Source: Thalassotalea sp. 42_200_T64 (GTDB taxonomy: Bacteria > Pseudomonadota > Gammaproteobacteria > Enterobacterales > Alteromonadaceae). Taken from it: DNA of 64,000 nt. The DNA lies in contig MABC01000022.1 in assembly GCA_002162925.1 (NCBI GenBank), positions 61,061-125,060 on the forward strand, written 5' to 3'. Shown in pieces: positions 18,819-26,566 of this stretch. A program made the translations under genes and the position numbers. Every line of letters starts with the position of its first letter. Position 1 is the stretch's first letter. Under the pieces are notes generated by a model. The model made no database searches. It saw only the letters and a program-made list of their open reading frames with translations, and was not told where the DNA came from.

Positions 18819-19225
18819 ATGCCGTTATTAAAATTTATTAGAGCCCAAGACAAATGCTGGCAACGAGTATGTTGCGAATTGTCTGCGGGTAAAAAAAAAG
18901 TCACTGGATTTGGTACGTTTTTCCGCAAATAGCAGGGCTAGGGCACTCAATAAATGCTGAGCACTATGCCATTGAGTCGGTAAAACAAGCACAAGATTAT
19001 TATAAAAACCCCAAACTAAGATTAAGGTTAAAGGCGGCTACAGAGAAAGTACTCAATCATCAGGATAAATCATTGCACGATATTATGGGCCATCCAGATG
19101 ATCTTAAATTTATCTCGTCTATGACCTTGTTCTATTTGGTCAGTCAGGAAGATATTTTTAAACAGGCGTTAGATACCTTTAATCATGGTGAATATTGCCA
19201 TGAAACAGAACGTTTTTTAGCGTAA
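18819..19225 (+). pseudogene. DUF1810-family gene with a -1 frameshift at an A9 tract (broken or recoded)
   Basis: ATG 18819 behind AAAGGA reads MPLLKFIRAQDKCWQRVCCE up to nine consecutive A at 18891-18899. The -1 frame then gives HWIWYVFPQIAGLGHSINA, NPKLRLRLKAATEKVL and GHPDDLKFISSMTLF to the stop at 19223. Both halves fit the DUF1810 family (about 140 residues), including W-F-P-Q, AEHYAI and PDDLKF-SSMTLF. Apart from the tract nothing is damaged. A9 tracts can cause transcriptional slippage, so expression of the full protein is possible; otherwise it is a very recent pseudogene or a sequencing error. It converges on, and overlaps by 9 bases, the next gene. Confidence 0.8.
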
Positions 19226-19690
19226 TAATAAATAAATTGAGAGCAGCCAAAACGGCGCGGAAACAAATAAAAAGGATAGTGATTGTTTGACCCAATAAAA
19301 TTTGGTGTTGACTATCTGGGCATTGATATAACATTGGTTGAATAGGTCTTCGAGATATTGCTCTTCGCTCAAATCGCTAATTTTCTGCTTATATTCGCTA
19401 AACGTTAGATTGGTTATGCCGACAAAAAATATCACAGAGCCGGTGGAGGTTCTTACTCTGGGGAAGGATGCGACGGCGATTAACACTATGCTGGTGATTA
19501 GAGCAATGGTGGCGATAATAATTACAGCATAACCAAAACCATTCATCTCAGATATTTTACTCGTCATTGCTGCTAATACTGCCAACATGGCGGTAGCAAT
19601 AGGCAATATCAGTGACACTCTGGAGTCGGCCGCCCTGATCCAAAACAGCAGTCTGATAAGTTCTTTTTCCAGCAAATCAACCTGATTCAT
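19217..19690 (-). CDS. Four-helix membrane protein resembling Pycsar effector PycTM (DUF5706)
   Basis: A 157-residue protein starting at ATG 19690 behind AGGTGG. There are hydrophobic segments at about 24-42 and 52-75, a loop, a third at about 84-92 and a final one at about 138-156. The pattern RAADSRVSLILPIATAML early, then FFVGITNLTFSEYKQKI, YLEDLFNQCYINAQIVNTKF and a terminal helix matches the layout of the Pycsar transmembrane effector domain, which responds to cyclic UMP/CMP and damages the membrane during phage infection. No class III cyclase is found nearby, so it would be an orphan or act with a distant cyclase. Assignment is by pattern from memory. Confidence 0.5.
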   Translation of the reverse strand: MNQVDLLEKELIRLLFWIRAADSRVSLILPIATAMLAVLAAMTSKISEMNGFGYAVIIIATIALITSIVLIAVASFPRVRTSTGSVIFFVGITNLTFSEYKQKISDLSEEQYLEDLFNQCYINAQIVNTKFYWVKQSLSFLFVSAPFWLLSIYLLLR

Positions 19691-20133
19691 TTGCCACCTG
19701 AACTTTTATCCTAAATGCTATGGATGAGGAGTATGTGCTTTGAAAAAACAATAAAATTTGCCTTTCTGATCTTATTTAACTTAGTTGTAGTATAAATGCA
19801 TTTTTTTGCAAAACCCTAATTTATAAGACCTATTCAGCTTATTAAAAACGGGTTTTGCTAAAATAGTTATGTTGTAAGTAGATGTTGTTTTTCTTTGTTT
19901 AAATTTTTGGCGCGCCATTTCTTGTGTACATTAACAGAGCGTTATTGATAAAGATTAATCTAAACCAACCTTATAGCTTGATGGCTAATGACCGTAAGGT
20001 GGTGTGAGATCAGTGATTTCACTAAAACATCGATTTAAGTGATACATAACTGTTCCATAAACTGATACATAAATAGGCCAACTTCCGCTATGATGTAGGT
20101 AATTTAAACAGGTGTTACTAAGTTATTGTTAAA
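19691..20133. other. Intergenic, no gene seen
   Basis: AT-rich DNA with no supported frame of useful length and no recognisable RNA. It separates the PycTM-like gene from the RNase P RNA fragment. The short repeat TGATACATAA appears twice (about 20040 and 20062). Confidence 0.5.
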
Positions 20134-20280
20134 GACCAAATAGGGTTCCGTACGGCGTGGCTCGCGTTGGAACCGGGTAGGTTGCTTGAGCCTTAGAGCG
20201 ATTTAAGGCCTAGACGAATGATTGTCGCTTTTAGTATTTATATTAGAAGTAACAGAACCCGGCTTATACGGCTAAGTTCT
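20134..20280 (+). ncRNA. rnpB: 3' fragment of RNase P RNA (truncated rnpB)
   Basis: The sequence follows the last ~130-150 nt of gammaproteobacterial RNase P RNA: GACCAAATAGGG, then a variable stem, GAACCGGGTAGGTTGCTTGA, GGCCTAGACGAATGATTGTC and ACAGAACCCGGCTTATACGG. The 5' two thirds (specificity and P1-P4 5' strands, including the universal GGAGGAAAGTCCGGGC region) are absent from the bases to the left. This cannot be a working ribozyme; an intact rnpB must lie elsewhere. A displaced 3' end is the usual scar of an island that integrated in the gene. Confidence 0.85.
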
Positions 20281-20470
20281 ATTTAGTTTTAAAAACTCTC
20301 TTCCTACACCTAAAACAACCCCAATTCATTTAAAAATAACTTCCGTAGTGACAATTACGGACGTCCGTAGTAAATTGATGTTTCTTGGAAGGGAATTTCT
20401 TTAGATACCATCTACAAATCAATAATAAATAGTTGTTTAGATTAGTTGTAATGCTTTGTTTTTAGAAGCA

Positions 20471-20500
20471 AAAACGGGACTACATTGCTGTAATCCCGTT
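20471..20500 (-). terminator. Intrinsic terminator beside attL (probable original terminator of the tRNA-Val gene)
   Basis: On the minus strand, stem AACGGGA with TCCCGTT closes a loop and is followed by TTTTTG. It lies 10 bases beyond the left attachment repeat, in the place a tRNA terminator would have been before the island separated it from the tRNA gene. Confidence 0.65.
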
Positions 20501-20509
20501 CTCTGAATG

Positions 20510-20530
20510 TGGTGCCGCTGCTGGACTCGA
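20510..20530 (-). other. attL: remnant of the tRNA-Val 3' end
   Basis: TGGTGCCGCTGCTGGACTCGA repeats the tRNA-Val 3' end at 29095-29116 with one base missing. It is the left boundary of the integrated element. Confidence 0.75.
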
Positions 20531-20985
20531 CTCTGATGGCTATCTATTTGATAAATAAAACCTTTGTTTTATTATGTTTTTATCGGTACTACTTCTGGTA
20601 CTACCAAAAATTAAAGTCACTCTGTTTTTTGATAGATTTCAGCTGTTTTGTAATGTTTACAAAATGATTAATTTAGGCTGAAAGTAAACATAAATATTCT
20701 TTCTCCTTGCTATAAACAGTCTATTCTGAGGTCACTTTTTAGATTTAGGAAATGGTCTTCAAAGTGCGCATTGTTGACGTTAACTATTGGCTGTTCTTTA
20801 GGTCAACTGGTCGCTAAAAGCAGTCATTATTTCTAATGATGGACACTGTAACTCTGAGCAAAAGCAACCTTTAGCAACGGCAGATTATGAAGGTATTCTT
20901 TAACCTCTTAGTTTACTCATCACAAGATACGCTCATGCTAAAAGTATTATGAATGATAGATTAATAAAACACTTAGCTTGTTTTA
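20531..20985. other. Left end of the island, no gene seen
   Basis: Contains GGTACTAC (20585-20592) and GGTACTACC (20597-20605), which echo GGTACTCC motifs at the right end and may be integrase arm sites. At 20959-20991 a 13-bp stem (GATTAATAAAACA with its complement) overlaps the acyltransferase stop and may end its transcript. Confidence 0.5.
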
Positions 20986-22977
20986 TTAATCTATAGACTG
21001 AGCGATTAAGGAAGCAAAACTAGGGTACAAATATTCATTACCATATCCCGATAAATGATCCCCATCAATATACAAAGGTTTGCCACGGTGATAAACATTA
21101 CAAATCCGTTCATCACACAAATCATCAATCGTGTGCCACCAACGCACCTGAGGAAATTGGTTTTGAATACTAGCTATTTGTTTAGATGCTAATTGTGACA
21201 ATGCGTCCACATGATCACGTCGATTAAAAGGTCCGTTGGCACAAATCGAATTGTTTTTTGAGTACCAGTCAGCGCAACGTGCTGTCTGATAAGGAAAAAC
21301 GGGTTTGGGCGCGTCAATAATAATATTGTTTGTTACCTTATTAAAACGTTTCAAAACTAAAAGAGATTCCTGCAAGGCTTCTTTCCTTAATTCCATCGCT
21401 TGTATGGTTGTATTTTCTGCTAAAACTGTCTGTATATCATCTGCGAAAAGACTATTGTGATCAGACATTCTAGGCATTTTCAATGAAGAAAAAAACAAAA
21501 TATCAGTGTCTTTAATTTCCTTTTCAATCTCACTTAACCAGTTAGATAAGTTCTGTTTACAACTACCATCCCCAACCAATCCTGGCGATCGTAAATTCAA
21601 AATACCACAACCACCTTTAGAATAAACCTTTACTTTAATTCCAGTTTTTTCTTCCAACATCTTAAACATTTTGCCATAAGCACCTGCGTGTGAATCTCCT
21701 ATTACAAATAACGTTTTTCCAGCATATTCATTACCCGTTTTAGTATCATAGTGATAAATGTAAGGACTCCAAACATCTATATTGCTGGTTACACTTAAAC
21801 TAATTCGGTTTTGTGCCATAAACATTACCCCACCTAAACCAAATGATAATGATATAGTTATAACACCTATCACTACAACAACACCTGAACGTGCACTTTC
21901 AATTAGTTTAAATGAAGAAAACTTGCGCTCAACCAAATGATATGACATCGCAGCCAACAGAAAAGTTAAGCATGCTGCACTAAGACATTCCTGCCAGGTT
22001 TCTAATCCAATAGTCCATCTAAAGAATACATAAATTGGCCAATGCCATAAATAAAGAGAGTATGATAATTTACCAACATACCTAATCGCATTTATCTCAA
22101 GCCATCTACCTAAATTTAGTGATAACGTATCTTTAATCACTAACGAATGAATAACTAAGGCAGTACCAACTACTGATGGAATTGCCCACGGAAATGGAAA
22201 TGACGTTTTATCTGCGAAAAAAAAGCCGACTCCCATCAATAAAAAACCGCAAATAAACATTAAATTGATTAAACTAACATTGTTTTGTTTTCTTAATGTT
22301 ACGGCATGGTATTTAAATAATAATGCCCCTACAGCCAACTCCCAAAAGCGACTAGTTAAGTGATAATATGCTTGACTAGGATAATAAGTAGATTCATACC
22401 AAGAGAATACAAAAGAAGCTAAGGCAGTAAAAAAAACCAAATTAAATATTAGGGACTTTGAACGTGTTATTAAGTGACGACTCCAAATAAAGTACATGAT
22501 TGGAAATAACACGTAAAATTGCTCTTCTACAGCAAGACTCCATGTGTGTACAAATGGGTTAAATTCTACTGAGGGAGAAAAATAGGTCTCTGTACTGGCA
22601 GCCAATAAAAAATTACTCCCCCCAAAAAAGGCTGCTAATCCAGTGTAAGCAAAGGATCGACTTAGCGCTAATTTTGGTAAGAATAACACTGTAACCAATA
22701 TTGAAATCAACAAAACAACAAGCAATACAGGAAATATTCGAATAATTCTTCGACGATAAAAGTCAATTATAAATGTTGAAAATTTTTGCTTAGCGTGGCC
22801 ATTTAACGAACCCGCAACTACATAGCCTGAAATAACAAAAAAAACATCTACACCGCTAAAACCGCCAGGCAATAATAGCCCATCAAGATGAAATAACATG
22901 ACAGTCAAAACTGCTATAGCCCTTAGTCCATCAATCCCTGGAATATAATTAGCACGTTCTGGTTGTAGATTAATCAC
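20986..22977 (-). CDS. Membrane acyltransferase with SGNH domain (OafA/OatA type surface O-acetylase)
   Basis: A 663-residue protein. Residues 1-370 form the acyltransferase-3 domain with about ten membrane helices: GIDGLRAIAVLTVMLFH with catalytic-type His30 and GGFSGVDVFFVISGYVV, then SLAVEEQFYVLFP. Residues about 420-663 form a periplasmic SGNH esterase-like domain with GDSH at 427-430 and D-G-D-H at 638-641. Such proteins O-acetylate O-antigen, capsule or peptidoglycan. The start is GTG 22977. It is AT-rich cargo of the tRNA-Val island. A six-unit 9-bp tandem repeat lies 41 bases upstream of the start and could tune expression. Confidence 0.88.
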   Translation of the reverse strand: MINLQPERANYIPGIDGLRAIAVLTVMLFHLDGLLLPGGFSGVDVFFVISGYVVAGSLNGHAKQKFSTFIIDFYRRRIIRIFPVLLVVLLISILVTVLFLPKLALSRSFAYTGLAAFFGGSNFLLAASTETYFSPSVEFNPFVHTWSLAVEEQFYVLFPIMYFIWSRHLITRSKSLIFNLVFFTALASFVFSWYESTYYPSQAYYHLTSRFWELAVGALLFKYHAVTLRKQNNVSLINLMFICGFLLMGVGFFFADKTSFPFPWAIPSVVGTALVIHSLVIKDTLSLNLGRWLEINAIRYVGKLSYSLYLWHWPIYVFFRWTIGLETWQECLSAACLTFLLAAMSYHLVERKFSSFKLIESARSGVVVVIGVITISLSFGLGGVMFMAQNRISLSVTSNIDVWSPYIYHYDTKTGNEYAGKTLFVIGDSHAGAYGKMFKMLEEKTGIKVKVYSKGGCGILNLRSPGLVGDGSCKQNLSNWLSEIEKEIKDTDILFFSSLKMPRMSDHNSLFADDIQTVLAENTTIQAMELRKEALQESLLVLKRFNKVTNNIIIDAPKPVFPYQTARCADWYSKNNSICANGPFNRRDHVDALSQLASKQIASIQNQFPQVRWWHTIDDLCDERICNVYHRGKPLYIDGDHLSGYGNEYLYPSFASLIAQSID

Positions 22978-23017
22978 AAAAAATCATTTATAAAAAAAAG
23001 ATTCCTGATTATAACTA

Positions 23018-23071
23018 GAAAATAAAGAAAATAAAGAAAATAAAGAAAATAAAGAAAATAAAGAAAATAAA
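23018..23071. repeat. Six perfect copies of a 9-bp repeat (GAAAATAAA) upstream of the acyltransferase
   Basis: Six uninterrupted units at 23018-23071, followed by a degenerate partial unit. The array sits in the acyltransferase leader or promoter on its 5' side. Because it is outside the coding region, unit gain or loss would change promoter spacing or leader length rather than frame. Confidence 0.9.
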
Positions 23072-23687
23072 GAATAAACCTTTCTCACTTTGTAACCAGA
23101 ACGATTATCCCTGATGTATAGAGCGGAGTAGTTCGATTTCCTGAAATCGTGATTAAGGCTTTTACACATACAGGTTAGTAATAATTACAACCTTAAATCA
23201 ACTTCCCCTTTTCAATCTAAACAGCCATAGATGAATATGATGACCGTTTTGTCAGATCATTAGGCCTTTTATTTAAAACCTGTAATGTCCGCTTTCGTAT
23301 CTAAGTGATCGTTAGGTAGAATGATTTTAACCGATGAATTAGGTCAGCAAAGTGGCAAAAGTGACGGTTAGCTCCTATCTCCCTCTGGGCACATAGCGCC
23401 ATAGGTTTTATGGTAACTTGGTGGCAATATTGCCCTTAAGGTTTTATTTTAGACATTAACTGTTTCCAAATTTAACTGAATATATTGAAAGGTCATTTCC
23501 GTGGAAAATAGTACATTTTCATTAACTAGTAAGTGACGATAACTAACTAAATCCCTAGTACACTTTTTTTAAGGATAGTTAATCACTAGCCTTTCTTTTA
23601 TTAAAAAATATAAGTTTATTAAGCCCTTATATTGGCCTATAACGTCTAACCTGTTAAAATTGTATAAAAATCATTCAGGGATGTTAT
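23072..23687. other. Intergenic within the island, no gene seen
   Basis: About 600 bp with no supported frame. It should hold divergent promoters for the acyltransferase and the two-gene operon. TTGCCCTTAAGGTTTTATTT and other AT-rich stretches show no clear hairpin or known RNA. Confidence 0.5.
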
Positions 23688-24857
23688 ATGGCAGGTCAAT
23701 ATTCACCAAGACAGTATTTTAGAAATACGCCTAATAAATATTTGTTAGGCTATTTTAACGCTAAACAGATCAATATCGAAGTTGACTTTGACACCCTAAA
23801 AGAAAACGATGTTGAGACCCTATTCAATGCCTTTATAGCTTTGCCTGATAATGAACAAACACAAACCGAAGCCGATTTTAAAACTATTCATAGCCTAGCT
23901 AGTGAAGCTGGCGTACAAGCCTTAGTTGATGAAGCCCATTATTTTGAAGATAACGCCTTTATTGAGCAAATAGCCGTAATTGAAGGCTTTCATGCCAAAG
24001 TACTATGGGCGTTTAATAACAAGCCTGAATACTGGCACGTAGCCACTATGTTTTTACATGCCGATAATGTTAGTGCCTCATATTGGAAAAAGCGTAATAG
24101 CTTACCGTTAGCCGATGTAATAGAAGATAGCGCTATTGAAAAGTTGTCACAGGCGATCAGTGCTTATTTTTATGAAAAAGAAGCGCGTGGTAAACATTGT
24201 AAAATTGAAACTTATAGCCGTAATAATAAAGAGTATTTTTTTGCTTACCCTGAAGATTACGCTCAAACCAATAATGAATGGATAAGTGATAATTTAGAAA
24301 ATAGAGCAACACACCCAGCCTTTGAAATTATTTTCGTTTATTGTGCAGATGAACAGTCCCTTGATATTTACGCACCGAGAAATCCAAAAGCCGTACAAGA
24401 GCTTCAAAAACTCTTTGCTAAACATATATTACATTTAGATAGCTTCCCCGATGGTGAAATTGATAAACGAGTATATGAACTTGATACAGTAGCCGAGCGT
24501 GATTTTGATTTTAAAGTAACGACTGAATCAGGCATAGATAGTGTGGTTGTTACCCATTTACGCTTGAGCTTTAAACATCCAACTAAAAAGCGTTTAACCC
24601 TTGAAGCTGATACTAAAAAATCACCGCTTGCAGTGTATGACTTGTTAGCTGAATTAGACGTTCCCCCGTATTACATTAGCCAAATTGGGGTTAAAGTACT
24701 CTTTTCTGTTAATGGTGCTAAACGTAAAGTAACAAGGCGATTTAACATTACTTACCCTAATAGTTGCGCGTTAAATTATGATGGTAACGATTTAAAAATT
24801 CGTGAAATGCTGGTTGCTTCGGGTATTGAACCTCATGCACTAGATAAAGCTGAATAA
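23688..24857 (+). CDS. Unrecognised island protein A, 389 aa, first gene of a two-gene operon
   Basis: No family assigned. It is soluble, acidic and without signal peptide, metal motif, P-loop or nuclease motif that I can see. It begins MAGQYSPRQYFRNTPNKYLL, has a tryptophan-rich middle (FHAKVLWAFNNKPEYWHVAT), a YFFAYPEDYAQTNNEW segment around residue 184-199, THPAFEIIFVYC near 208-219, and a C-terminal part (VVVTHLRLSFKHPTKKRLTL; ADTKKSPLAVYDLLAELDVP). From memory, similar proteins occur beside the next gene in other proteobacterial islands, but I cannot confirm this. It overlaps the next start by ATGA-type overlap (last base 24857 shared), so the two are translationally coupled and probably act together. 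Confidence 0.7.
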   Translation: MAGQYSPRQYFRNTPNKYLLGYFNAKQINIEVDFDTLKENDVETLFNAFIALPDNEQTQTEADFKTIHSLASEAGVQALVDEAHYFEDNAFIEQIAVIEGFHAKVLWAFNNKPEYWHVATMFLHADNVSASYWKKRNSLPLADVIEDSAIEKLSQAISAYFYEKEARGKHCKIETYSRNNKEYFFAYPEDYAQTNNEWISDNLENRATHPAFEIIFVYCADEQSLDIYAPRNPKAVQELQKLFAKHILHLDSFPDGEIDKRVYELDTVAERDFDFKVTTESGIDSVVVTHLRLSFKHPTKKRLTLEADTKKSPLAVYDLLAELDVPPYYISQIGVKVLFSVNGAKRKVTRRFNITYPNSCALNYDGNDLKIREMLVASGIEPHALDKAE

Positions 24858-25684
24858 TGACCTTAGCCCAAGCATTAAATGAGTTATTACAAAACTTATC
24901 GCAAGCCTTAATACAAGGTGATGATAAAGTAAATTATAGCTTTGCTGATGTTCAACAATGGCAAGCGGGTGTATTGTCTGTTTTACTCGATTATCAATTA
25001 ATTAAACCGATATCAGCCGCGCAGAGCATTGAATGTTCGGGGTGTGAAAATAATTGCTTTATGGATGTTGTTAGCCATCAAATAGGCGAGCCAACCAGAA
25101 GTTATATTGTGTGTGATGATAGCGAAAAACAAGAGCAGATGGGGCGTGTTGCTGTACCTCAAAAACAGCTTAAACAATGGCAAGTTAGTGTTAAAAATTT
25201 AGCCTTGTTGCTGGCGCAGTTGCTAGGCTTTGAAGATGTTATCTTTGATACAAATACCCTTAAAAAAGAGTTTATACCGCTAGGAATGCTTGAAAGCTCA
25301 AACGGTCGCAAGTGGGCAAACTTACACAAAAAGCCATTAGCATTAGACTTGAACCAAGTACAAATACCGATAAGTGAATTACTCTTTGTAGTTAATGGCA
25401 AATTAGCCATTGATCGCCCCCGTATTGAAGCCGTACTAGTGGTAGAGCAACCCATTAAAGCAAAAGATTACCAATCTAATACTGATAAACGTGAACAACG
25501 CAATGCAAACACCCAAGCCATGTATAAAGACTGGCAAGACGAATACGAAAAGCTCAAACGTGAAAATCCTAATAAACCAAATCAGCCTAAGAAAACTAAA
25601 GGCTGGTACGCTTATAAAATATCAAAAATGCCAATTGCACAGGGCGGTACTGTTGCCAATATCACAAGAGTTTTAAAAAATTAA
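24857..25684 (+). CDS. Unrecognised island protein B, 275 aa, zinc-finger and HTH-like
   Basis: No named family. A four-cysteine cluster C-x2-C-x3-C-x16-C (CSGCENNCFMDV ... IVCDD, about residues 56-80) looks like a zinc-binding finger. The middle has KKEFIPLGMLESSNGRKWAN and an IPISELLFVVNGKLAIDRPR stretch. The C-terminal 60 residues are charged and helical (WQDEYEKLKRENPNKPNQPK) ending in a helix-turn-helix-like GWYAYKISKMPIAQGGTVAN, a tail seen in other mobile-element proteins. A nucleic-acid-binding role is inferred. Its ATG overlaps the end of protein A. No homolog of a known defence effector is evident. Confidence 0.7.
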   Translation: MTLAQALNELLQNLSQALIQGDDKVNYSFADVQQWQAGVLSVLLDYQLIKPISAAQSIECSGCENNCFMDVVSHQIGEPTRSYIVCDDSEKQEQMGRVAVPQKQLKQWQVSVKNLALLLAQLLGFEDVIFDTNTLKKEFIPLGMLESSNGRKWANLHKKPLALDLNQVQIPISELLFVVNGKLAIDRPRIEAVLVVEQPIKAKDYQSNTDKREQRNANTQAMYKDWQDEYEKLKRENPNKPNQPKKTKGWYAYKISKMPIAQGGTVANITRVLKN

Positions 25685-25888
25685 AGAAACTTAGGGGAAA
25701 AGATTTCCCCGACAGAGAACACTAACTTCTATGGCTTAGCACCAAAACTGAAAGTACCTCTAATCAAAATATAAATCATTAATGCATTGTTATACATGAC
25801 GTTCGTGTTTTTTATAACCTTATTATATCGCCAAAATCCCCTAGTTAAGCTCGCTCTTACATTCATTGAACAACTAAGAGCATTTAAC

Positions 25889-26077
25889 ATGTCTAATAGA
25901 ATTATTCGTTTACCCGCAGTAAAAGATCAAACTGGTTTATCACGTAGCAGTATTTATTTACGTATGAGCAAAGGAGAATTTCCACAAAGTATTTCATTAG
26001 GTGATCGTGCTATTGGTTGGCTTGAAAGTGATATCGAGCAATGGCTAGAGCAGTGTATATCTGCAAGTAAAAAATAA
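25889..26077 (+). CDS. AlpA-family transcriptional regulator
   Basis: A 62-residue AlpA/excisionase-type winged HTH: RIIRLPAVKDQTGLSRSSIY followed by LRMSKGEFPQSISLGDRAIG and W-L-E-S-D-I-x-x-W. ATG 25889 with TAAGAG upstream is chosen; the frame runs upstream to 25787, but that part is hydrophobic and unlike the family. AlpA proteins activate integrase or excisionase genes of satellite elements. It heads an operon-like series with the HTH-zinc protein (9-base gap) and a recombinase. Confidence 0.85.
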   Translation: MSNRIIRLPAVKDQTGLSRSSIYLRMSKGEFPQSISLGDRAIGWLESDIEQWLEQCISASKK

Positions 26078-26086
26078 GGGGGATTT

Positions 26087-26518
26087 ATGAAACGAACACA
26101 TAACCCTAACAAGTGCAAAATCCACCGTAGTTATACGGTGGAGGAGGTCGCTTTGCTTTTAGAAGTGCATAAAAGAACGGTACGAAATTGGATCATTAAA
26201 GGCTTAACTGTTTGTGATGATAAACGCCCATTACTTATTTTAGGAACAGATTTAAGGCTGTTTTTACAACAACAACGCCAGGAAAATAAACGTAAATGTA
26301 AACCGTCAGAGCTTTATTGTTTGAAATGTCGAGAGCCGCGATTACCCGATCAGAACACCCTCGAATTCATCGAAGAAACAAACACAAAAGGACGAGTGAT
26401 TGCCGCCTGTTCAGTGTGCAATTCACGGATGAATAAATACTTCAAATTAGAAAATATAACGTCAATTCAGAGTGATATTGCTGTGATATTACCGTTGCAA
26501 CAAAAACACATAGGTTAG
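26087..26518 (+). CDS. HTH protein with C-terminal zinc ribbon, recombination-module accessory
   Basis: A 143-residue protein. Residues about 14-40 form a MerR/excisionase-like helix-turn-helix (YTVEEVALLLEVHKRTVRNW). Residues about 81-115 carry two C-x2-C pairs (YCLKCREP and ACSVCNS), a zinc ribbon. It lies 9 bases after alpA and 48 bases before a tyrosine recombinase. Its likely role is a recombination directionality or accessory factor for that recombinase; this is inference from context. Confidence 0.7.
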   Translation: MKRTHNPNKCKIHRSYTVEEVALLLEVHKRTVRNWIIKGLTVCDDKRPLLILGTDLRLFLQQQRQENKRKCKPSELYCLKCREPRLPDQNTLEFIEETNTKGRVIAACSVCNSRMNKYFKLENITSIQSDIAVILPLQQKHIG

Positions 26519-26566
26519 ATGGATAAACCCTTCCTGAATTGTACTCTAAACCAATGAGGTCAAACG

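Noticed and set aside
20134..20280. tmRNA (ssrA) or intact RNase P RNA
   Set aside because: No tag-peptide frame or tRNA-like ends for tmRNA, and the 5' two thirds of RNase P RNA are missing.
22984..23169. Minus-strand frame with SLFSLFSLFS repeats upstream of the acyltransferase
   Set aside because: It is only the translation of the 9-bp repeat array; no ribosome site and no family-like sequence.
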